Below are positions 58,501 to 64,000 of a stretch of DNA of 64,000 nucleotides, in pieces. The translations under genes and the position numbers were made by a program. Positions within the stretch are counted from its first letter, which is position 1. Each line of letters begins with the position of its first letter. This DNA is from JABDQA01 sp963824415. GTDB taxonomy: Bacteria; Desulfobacterota; Desulfobulbia; Desulfobulbales; Desulfocapsaceae. A model generated the notes under the pieces. That model made no database searches. It saw nothing but the letters and a program-made list of their open reading frames with translations, and was not told the DNA's origin. Where the stretch lies: positions 1-64,000 of the forward strand of contig CAWGPM010000012.1 of NCBI GenBank assembly GCA_963824415.1, read 5' to 3'.

Positions 58501-61500
58501 GCACCGTCAACGTCGCTAATCGGTCCGACGGCACCTTGATCATTAATGTCCGTCACGGCGATGGTAAATGCCTGGGTGCTTTCTGATCCGTCCGAAGAGG
58601 TGGCGAGTACGGTCACCGAGTGGCTGGTCGCGGTCTCGAAATCCAGGGCATTGGCCACGGAAATGACACCGGTCCCGCTATCGATCTGAAATAACCCGCC
58701 GGCCGAATCTGAGAGTGAGTAGGAGACGCTATCTCCGGGATCGGGATCGGTTGCCTGGGCGGTAATGCCAACCAGGTCATTGATGGCAGCATTCTCTGCC
58801 ACGGTTCCACCCGCGGCACCGTCAACGTCGCTAATCGGTCCGACGGCACCTTGATCATTAATGTCCGTCACGGCGATGGTAAATGCCTGGGTGCTTTCTG
58901 ATCCGTCCGAAGAGGTGGCGAGTACGGTCACCGAGTGGCTGGTCGCGGTCTCGAAATCCAGGGCATTGGCCACGGAAATGACACCGGTCCCGCTATCGAT
59001 CTGAAATAACCCGCCGGCCGAATCTGAGAGTGAGTAGGAGACGCTATCTCCGGGATCGGGATCGGTTGCCTGGGCGGTAATGCCAACCAGGTCATTGATG
59101 GCAGCATTCTCTGCCACGGTTCCACCCGCGGCACCGTCAACGTCGCTAATCGGTCCGACGGCACCTTGATCATTAATGTCCGTCACGGCGATGGTAAATG
59201 CCTGGGTGCTTTCTGATCCGTCCGAAGAGGTGGCGAGTACGGTCACCGAGTGGCTGGTCGCGGTCTCGAAATCCAGGGCATTGGCCACGGAAATGACACC
59301 GGTCCCGCTATCGATCTGAAATAACCCGCCGGCCGAATCTGAGAGTGAGTAGGAGACGCTATCTCCGGGATCGGGATCGGTTGCCTGGGCGGTAATGCCA
59401 ACCAGGTCATTGATGGCAGCATTCTCTGCCACGGTTCCACCCGCGGCACCGTCAACGTCGCTAATCGGTCCGACGGCACCTTGATCATTAACTTCAATAT
59501 CAAAAATAGAAACCAAACTCTGCCCGCTACTGTCCGTGGCGGTGATCTCTACCGTATGAATGCCAGGTGGAATCGAATAGGTTGTTGTGACAAGCACATT
59601 CGATCCTGAAATGTCAAAATAATCACTTGAGGAGCTGTAGGTATGCTCATCTCCAGAGTCTGGATCTGTGGCGCTGATCACACCAACGGTGCTTCCTGCT
59701 CCGGCAGAAGACTCGATGCTGCTATTGTCCAATAGAATTGCTGTAGGAGCCCTTCCAAGTATGATACTGTCGGCGATAGCGCTGTCATAAGCATCGACGA
59801 AATCCGAGAAATCGACGCCCGAGGAAGTCAGAATAGTACCGCTGCCTGAAAGTGGAGCCGGGTTACCCGAGAGCAGCAGGGCATCAACTTTTTCCGGTGT
59901 TACTACCGCAGTGATACCGCTTTCAACAGTGATCTGATCAATATTGTTGATAGTAACCGTTGAAAGATCGATCGTTGCCGCACCTAGTGTACCAGTAGTA
60001 AACGTAACGGTGTGGGGGCCAGCACCTTCTCCTGTAAGATCCGATATTGATGCAAACTGATCGGGAGTGAAGATAACGTCTGAAAAAATTACAATAGATT
60101 CAATAGAATTGAAGCTAACACCATTGTAGTCTGCAGTACCATAATTTATCAGGGTGTCGTATCCACTACCGCCATCGAGGATCGCATCGGCCTGATAGGT
60201 CGGCGAGCCGGCAGCTAGATCGATATTGCCGGGAAATATCCCGCTGTATACCCCGGAACCAAAGCCACCGAGGATTACAAAACTATCATTACCGCCGCCG
60301 CCGTAGAAGCTGTCCACCCCTTGACCGCCGTACAAGGTATCGTTGCCTGCGCCGCCGGTAAGGGTTGCTCCTCCATCTCCAGCTACGAGAATCAAGATCA
60401 GCCGAAGGAAGCGGTGGGGGAGGAGGTGGATCATTCTGGGGTGGAGCGGGCTGGGACGGATTCTGGACAGGCTGGGATTGAGTGGGGGCAGATTGAGTTG
60501 CCGCAAGGGAGGACGCCTGGGGTGTAGCGGTTGCCGGCTGGGGAGGCGACTGCCCAACCGGCTGTGGTGCTGTAGGCGAAGAGCTTGGTGTGCTCGGAGC
60601 TGAAGCCAGAACCGAGTCGATTTCAGGGGTCGACTCGAGACCGGTTACGGGTGCCGTGGGGTCCTGATATATATCCGATCCTCCGGATACGGGGTCATAA
60701 CTGGCCCAACTGTTTGATACCGGATTGTAGAGTGAGGTTGCCGACAAGAACGTGCCGGTCGCAGCCGTGCTGAACGGCTCAACAGCGCTGATGCCACTGT
60801 CGAAGGCACCGTAAAGGTCCAGGGTGAAGATACTGTCAGGAAGACCCGGGTCAATCGGCCCGGCTCCGGTGGGAGGCAGGCTGTCGAGCAGGGAAATATC
60901 AAAAGACTGGTCTGCAGTCGAATCCATCAGTTCTTCTGTCAATGGCCCGAATGTGGCAGCATCTGTCCCTTCGGTGATGCCTTGCACAATTTCCAGTGCT
61001 GACTGAGTGGGCCTCGATTCATTTACCTCCTGGGAACCTTCAGGGGTAACATGTAGGCTGTCAACAATCTCCTGATAGTCTGGCTGGCTTGTTTCCCCCT
61101 GGTCATAATCAGCTCCTTCGCCACCTCCGCCGCCCGCACCGCCGCTGTCTTGAGAGGGTGGTGCATCAGGATCTGCGTCTCCATCTTCGATGCCGTTGTT
61201 TTCAAGCGTTGTGAACGGGGTTTCAAGCAGCAGTTCATCGCGCTCAGCCTGCGACAGGAATTCGACCGTGCTGATGGGTCTGTCCTCCAGTACTGCGACG
61301 AATGTGCTGGGATCGTTGAGGTAGCGGATATTGCCGTACTGATCGTTGACGAGCAGTATATGGTTTTCACTGATCTGGTTGAGTACCACGCGGCTGCCAG
61401 TGCTTGGGTCGTGGATAAAAGTGAAGTCGGTACCCCGGATACCGATCGAAGCGAGCGGGGATTCGAGTTGAAAACTCTCCGGGTTTTCCTCGGCGATCTT

Positions 61501-61785
61501 GCCGGTGATCGAGCGCAGCGTTCCCTCGCTCAGTTTAAGCAGCAGTGCCGGTGCGGAGTCTGGCTGGTCATAGACATAATTGTCGATCGAGATTTCGGTC
61601 TTCTCGCTCTGGGAGAGCATGGTGTCGTCGATAAAGCGAACTTCGATATGGGAGTCTGGGCCGGTTGTCAGCGTCGCCCCTTTGAAAACAGGGCTGTCAA
61701 CCGAGAGCTGGATGGTCTCGCCATTGATTTTGAGAGTTGCATTTCCTGTAATCGCGACAATCTTACCGACAACCTGCGCTTCCAT
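46522..61785 (-). CDS. Giant RTX/cadherin/beta-propeller adhesin, type I secreted (reading frame broken by about six shifts)
   Basis: Joined across frame breaks, this gene encodes about 5,090 residues. In order: a FecR-like N-terminal domain (AQVVGKIVAITGNATLKING to ASIGIRGTDFTF), a Ser/Pro-rich linker, RTX repeats and an end domain, a first cadherin-like domain, nine 105-residue cadherin-like repeats, one more, then six propeller-like blocks alternating with cadherin-like domains. It ends with a second RTX and end-domain pair and an acidic tail. A 12.3-kb stretch (48.2-60.4 kb) is unbroken. Shifts are needed near 60,385-60,425, 48,172-48,182, 47,760-47,770, 47,430-47,442, 47,205-47,222 and 46,550-46,570. 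The last makes the end VDDVDTAS* at 46522; without it the frame ends at 46503. RTX repeats and flanking TolC, ABC and HlyD genes mark it as a type I secreted calcium-binding surface protein, probably for attachment or biofilm. Confidence 0.85.
47442..47561 (-). repeat. RTX nonapeptide repeats, C-terminal set
   Basis: LGRGGNDTLFGGPETDFIKG and GGEGVDAMYGGDGDDTF are calcium-binding RTX repeats in the normal place near the C-terminus. Confidence 0.85.
47645..48810 (-). repeat. Beta-propeller-like block F (seven blades, crossed by two frameshifts)
   Basis: Units around SNDNYVLVDV, SDNFMVSWFE, GVGFALAWTADDGDGSG, NGDSVIVWQDDSG, DDSIMVSWTSG, SPYYLVYWISDH and ASVAIAWQG total seven. The block is complete only when frames are joined near 48,175 and 47,765, which supports treating those breaks as errors or recent mutations. 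Confidence 0.6.
49155..50165 (-). repeat. Beta-propeller-like block E (six or seven divergent blades)
   Basis: Units around GYTLVTYSTHD, ESRFIVTWSEFGHDGS, LPNGGFVVAF, PNCFVVTYES and ESDFAVLWNT. I count six clear units. A cadherin-like domain follows (SVVEEDYSGQLVGVLSAL). Confidence 0.55.
50490..51700 (-). repeat. Beta-propeller-like block D (seven blades)
   Basis: Seven units with cores such as LSNGNYVVTY, LDNQSFVVTW, IDEGFVVVW, LENNDFIVTW and LSDGGFAIAF, ending GIYTQRYIV. A cadherin-like domain follows. Confidence 0.65.
52025..53000 (-). repeat. Beta-propeller-like block C (six or seven divergent blades)
   Basis: Repeats with the core LENGDYVVSW / LQNGNFVVAF, more diverged than blocks A and B. 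I count six clear units and a possible seventh. A cadherin-like domain follows (DPVIGDNSADAIVGIITA). Confidence 0.55.
53635..54805 (-). repeat. Beta-propeller-like block B (seven blades)
   Basis: Seven repeats of the same family as block A, starting GEFQINSYTVGDQ and ending GVFGQRFIV. Two cadherin-like domains follow (SSASIPENAQTGYVIGQI and SSTSVDENLPAETVVGTL). Confidence 0.7.
55140..56325 (-). repeat. Beta-propeller-like block A (seven blades)
   Basis: Seven imperfect 50-65-residue repeats of the form EFQVN...L.DGGFVVTW.S.GQDGS..GVYGQ.FD..G. follow one another without gaps. Seven units is the usual blade number of a closed propeller. A cadherin-like domain follows. Confidence 0.7.
56656..59490 (-). 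repeat. Nine tandem 315-bp cadherin-like repeats
   Basis: The unit NDQGAVGPISDVDGAAGG through FTIAVTDI (105 residues) recurs nine times at exactly 315 bases. Copies 1 to 8 appear identical at DNA level, and copy 9 is identical down to about 56,731 and then diverges. Each unit has ATDPDPGDSVSYSLS and LDFETATSHSVTV, the calcium-binding and strand motifs of cadherin-type (CADG) domains. DNA identity shows recent expansion or gene conversion. The true copy number may be larger, because short reads collapse such arrays. Confidence 0.95.
60266..60386 (-). repeat. RTX nonapeptide repeats, N-terminal set
   Basis: AGDGGATLTGGAGNDTLYGG and the following GGGGNDSFVILGG are GGxGxDxLx-type calcium-binding repeats. 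An RTX set near the N-terminus of a type I substrate is unusual, since these normally sit near the C-terminal secretion signal. Confidence 0.85.
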
Positions 61786-61827
61786 TGCCTCTCCTCAGCT
61801 GTAATCAGAAATCTTGTTTGTCTGAGT

Positions 61828-63120
61828 CTAGTTCACCAGTAAATCGATATCGAGTTTGCCCATTGCATGGAAAAGACGGTAGGTGGCAACGTGGATGTCC
61901 ACGCCTGCCGCCACCGCATTGGACTGGGCGTTTAATTGATCTGCCTCCCCGGCCAGAACATCGAGCAGCGAGCGCTTGCCCAGTTTGCGCTCCCGGCGGG
62001 CAAATTCGAGAAATTCGCCGACGATGGCCGCCTGGTCACGCAGGTAAATAAAGCGCTCCTGGGCAGTTTCAAGTTCCTGCCAGGCGTTGGCCACTTCCTC
62101 CTCGATCAGTTTACGGTTCTCAGCATAACGGTCCCGCGCCTCATTGATTTCCCTGGTTACTGCCTCCACCCGGGCCACGTCCGAACCGCCGTTGTAGAGG
62201 TTGTAGGTAAGTTCAGCGCCGATCACGGCTTCTTCCCGGACCCCTTCGAAGCCGAGGTAATCTTCGCGACGAATTCCTTCGGCAAAGGCGCTGAATTTGG
62301 GGAAATAATCGGAGCGATTGATCCGTTTTTCCTGGGTAAATCGCTCGATTTCCAGTTGATCCACAACCAGGCGGGGGTTGAACTGCCAGGCGATGCCGAT
62401 TGCTTCATCAAGCGATGCAGGTATTTTGTCTTCAGGCATTGCGGGGATGTTGAATGTTTCCACCATATCTTTGCCGTTATATCCGAATACGGCCTTGAAA
62501 CGGTGATCGGCAAAAGCCAGCTCGCCATAGTTTTCAGCAACCCTGGCCTTGGCGGAGGCAAGCTGTGACTTAGCCTGCAGCACGTCCGAAGACAGCCCGG
62601 CGCCGTACTCGACCATGGTCTCTTCCATGCCGGTCGTGGACCGGATATTTTCCTCTGACTGCCGGGCAAATCCCAGGGTCTTGTCGGCCCGTATCAAGCC
62701 GAGATAGGAAGTGATGCCGTTGAGCAGCACATCCTGACGGGTTCGGTTCAGGTTTTCTTTTTCAATTGACAGAACGATCTCCGATTGATCGATGCGGCCG
62801 GTGGTGGCGCCGAAGTCGGTGATCAACTGGTTGAGGCTTGCCTTTTCGTAATTGCGGGTCAGGCTGGTGTCCTCCTCATCGATCTTGTTTATCCATTCAG
62901 GGCCGACATTAGCCTCAATATCGAGTTTGGGGTAATAGCCTCCCTGGGCCGCTCGCATCAGAAACATGGCTCGATCCCGCCTTTGTTCGGCTGCACGGAT
63001 CAGTTCGTGGTTGTTGAGCAGGTCAGGGAGCAGGGAGATCAGCTCTTTGGCCTGAAGCTGAGAATGGGTGACAAACAAAATCAAAACTGCGAAAAGGATC
63101 ATAGAACATGCTTTTTTCAT
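61828..63120 (-). CDS. TolC-family outer membrane efflux protein
   Basis: 430 residues with a signal peptide (SMILFAVLILFVTHSQLQA) and the two internally repeated helix-barrel halves of TolC. LNQLITDFGATTGRIDQSE and ELTYNLYNGGSDVARVEAV are the two equivalent strand-turn motifs. It forms the outer-membrane exit duct for type I secretion. It is the first gene of the 27-kb minus-strand unit, 43 bases before the adhesin, and probably works with the ABC and HlyD proteins encoded 18-20 kb downstream. Confidence 0.92.
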   Translation of the reverse strand: MKKACSMILFAVLILFVTHSQLQAKELISLLPDLLNNHELIRAAEQRRDRAMFLMRAAQGGYYPKLDIEANVGPEWINKIDEEDTSLTRNYEKASLNQLITDFGATTGRIDQSEIVLSIEKENLNRTRQDVLLNGITSYLGLIRADKTLGFARQSEENIRSTTGMEETMVEYGAGLSSDVLQAKSQLASAKARVAENYGELAFADHRFKAVFGYNGKDMVETFNIPAMPEDKIPASLDEAIGIAWQFNPRLVVDQLEIERFTQEKRINRSDYFPKFSAFAEGIRREDYLGFEGVREEAVIGAELTYNLYNGGSDVARVEAVTREINEARDRYAENRKLIEEEVANAWQELETAQERFIYLRDQAAIVGEFLEFARRERKLGKRSLLDVLAGEADQLNAQSNAVAAGVDIHVATYRLFHAMGKLDIDLLVN

Positions 63121-63770
63121 GACACTTACCCCCTCGGCTCCTGTGCTGGCCCCTCGAGGCCAAACACATATTTATGTGTAAAACTGTACGTGATAACTGC
63201 AGCAGTCAAAGGACGACGTTCCGATCAAATGTGGATCGAAATCACAGTCCCCAATTGCTGATCGGAAAAGACAGAAAATGCCTGACTACCTGATACTCCA
63301 CCGTACCAGATGGTATTAAAATAAAAAAAGATTAGAGCTTATATTGTACTTTGGTACTAAGAGCATAATTTTCTGACAGAAAAATACCGTATTACTGCGT
63401 TTTTAAAAATAGGTAAAAATACCTATTTTCCATGATATATCAAATTTTCTGCCAAATGACACAATGTGGGATAAACGGACGTAAAATTATAATATATAAT
63501 GACTTTAACAGAACGAAACAATCAATCTATTTGATATGCCTGTCAAAATATTGAATCTTAAAATACCGAAAAAAAATTGCCGGTAAGTGGTTTTTTTTCA
63601 GTCGACCGGCAGAGATTGGCGAATAATCTTTCAAATCTCGCGTTTCTGAGTATAGTGCACAGAGTTATTATCCTAATGAAATAATAGTGTTTATTTGGCA
63701 AAACCAGTAGTTTGGTCCAGTAGGAGACCGAATCCCGGGTTGGGATTTGGGTTTCTGGGATGAAGACATC
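63121..63770. other. Control region between the secretion operon and the CHASE2 gene
   Basis: About 650 AT-rich bases with no gene. It must carry the promoter of the 27-kb secretion unit (leftward) and that of the CHASE2 gene (rightward). It includes the perfect inverted repeat at 63406-63429. I see no tRNA or known riboswitch. The length is generous for a bacterial promoter region and fits several regulator sites. Confidence 0.6.
63406..63429. promoter_or_regulatory. Perfect inverted repeat, possible operator
   Basis: AAAATAGGTA (63406-63415), AAAA, TACCTATTTT (63420-63429): two exact 10-base arms. It lies about 285 bases from the TolC start and 340 from the CHASE2 start. A dimeric regulator site is plausible. 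A hairpin is possible but AT-rich. Confidence 0.45.
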
Positions 63771-64000
63771 ATGTTATTTCGTTTTTTTCGAATCCTCAGA
63801 AATATCTCTCTGCCGGTAATCGGAATTCTGATCACCTGCCTGGTCGGTCTCTGCTACATATACCAACCCTATTTCGTGCGCTTTCTGGACAATAAGTTCT
63901 ACGATGTCATCCTGCGCCGCAACCACTCCCAGAAGACGTCCCAGCTCGTTGAAATCGTCGATATCGATGAAAAAAGCTTGGATGAATTCGGTCAGTGGCC
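63771..64000 (+). CDS. CHASE2-domain sensor protein, N-terminal fragment
   Basis: The ATG at 63771 opens LFRFFRILRN, then a membrane helix (LPVIGILITCLVGLCYIY) and the start of a CHASE2 domain: YFVRFLDNKFYDVILRR and VEIVDIDEKSLDEFGQWP. CHASE2 is an extracytoplasmic sensor usually followed by three membrane helices and an adenylate cyclase, kinase or GGDEF output. Only 76 codons are in the window, so the output is unseen. Its position opposite the secretion operon, which encodes cNMP-binding proteins, makes a cyclase attractive but unproven. Confidence 0.8.
   Translation, partial: MLFRFFRILRNISLPVIGILITCLVGLCYIYQPYFVRFLDNKFYDVILRRNHSQKTSQLVEIVDIDEKSLDEFGQW

Noticed and set aside
56656..59490. 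Regular repeats considered as CRISPR
   Set aside because: Units are 315 bases, contiguous and coding, without spacers.
57038..59503. Repeated 81-residue frames starting MIKVPSDRLATL
   Set aside because: They recur every 315 bases only because the cadherin repeat does. They are out of frame with the adhesin.
60721..60780. LapG-type cleavage site in the adhesin N-terminus
   Set aside because: The only di-alanine near the right place is in STAATG, which does not match the usual TAAG/PAAG form, and no LapG or LapD gene is in the window.
63661..63770. c-di-GMP riboswitch or tRNA upstream of the CHASE2 gene
   Set aside because: A short AATCCC/GGGATT pairing is present, but none of the conserved GEMM or tRNA core sequences are.
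1..64000. rRNA or tRNA genes, phage or insertion sequences
   Set aside because: None was found on either strand by reading. No integrase, transposase or terminal inverted repeat was seen.

Overview
The window joins two unrelated genomes. Bases 1 to about 3,260 look eukaryotic. They hold the N-terminus of a kinesin motor domain, a GET4-like gene and a spliced gene with a mitochondrial-type leader, all with single-base frameshifts typical of uncorrected reads. The style (compact genes, short intron) would fit a diatom or other microalga, but that is a guess. From about 3,265 onward everything is bacterial. A NapC/NirT cytochrome, an 11-heme cytochrome fused to rhodanese domains with a probable selenocysteine codon, a DUF3795 protein and many signalling proteins suggest an anaerobic Desulfobacterota (deltaproteobacterial) lineage. 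No rRNA or tRNA gene was seen to confirm this. The junction has no transposase, integrase or repeat, so a chimeric assembly is the simplest reading.

Layout of the bacterial part. 3.3-4.8 kb: a ThiF/MoeB-type E1 enzyme cut at its N-terminus by the junction, and a convergent DUF3795 protein. 5.0-8.8 kb: an RpfF-like DSF synthase followed by a membrane PAS-GGDEF-EAL protein. 8.9-15.7 kb: envelope genes (EEP-family phosphatase/nuclease, DUF5329, an outer-membrane candidate, a 1,300-residue AsmA protein). 16.3-19.9 kb: the convergent electron-transfer pair, separated by a perfect 19-bp hairpin terminator. 20.3-23.3 kb: a DMT exporter, then upp and a uracil permease. 23.7-29.3 kb: a complete dppABCDF dipeptide transporter. 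29.4-36.1 kb: a poly-gamma-glutamate hydrolase, a UPF0173 hydrolase, a DMT exporter, a TerB-like protein, a GAF-SpoIIE phosphatase and a metallo-beta-lactamase fold protein with cyclic-nucleotide-type domains.

36.1-63.1 kb is the most striking region. Twelve tightly spaced or overlapping minus-strand genes form an apparent 27-kb unit in this order: TolC, a giant adhesin of about 5,090 residues, a PilZ-cNMP-Ser/Thr kinase, a PP2C phosphatase, a type I secretion ABC protein, an HlyD adaptor, an RsbW-like ATPase, a STAS protein, a PilZ protein, a second ABC exporter with a large insertion in its ATPase domain, a cNMP-binding protein and a periplasmic protein. A CHASE2 sensor gene diverges from the same 650-bp control region and runs off the window. 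The adhesin starts with a FecR-like domain and has RTX repeats near both ends. It carries nine 315-bp cadherin-like repeats that look identical apart from the end of the last, and six blocks that each resolve into about seven beta-propeller blades separated by cadherin-like domains. I read the locus as a self-contained secretion system for a surface adhesin with built-in phosphorylation, partner-switching, c-di-GMP and cyclic-nucleotide inputs.

Reading-frame breaks cluster at 0-3 kb, at 44.6-48.2 kb and at one point near 60.4 kb. The adhesin and PP2C genes are therefore annotated across frameshifts that may be sequencing errors.
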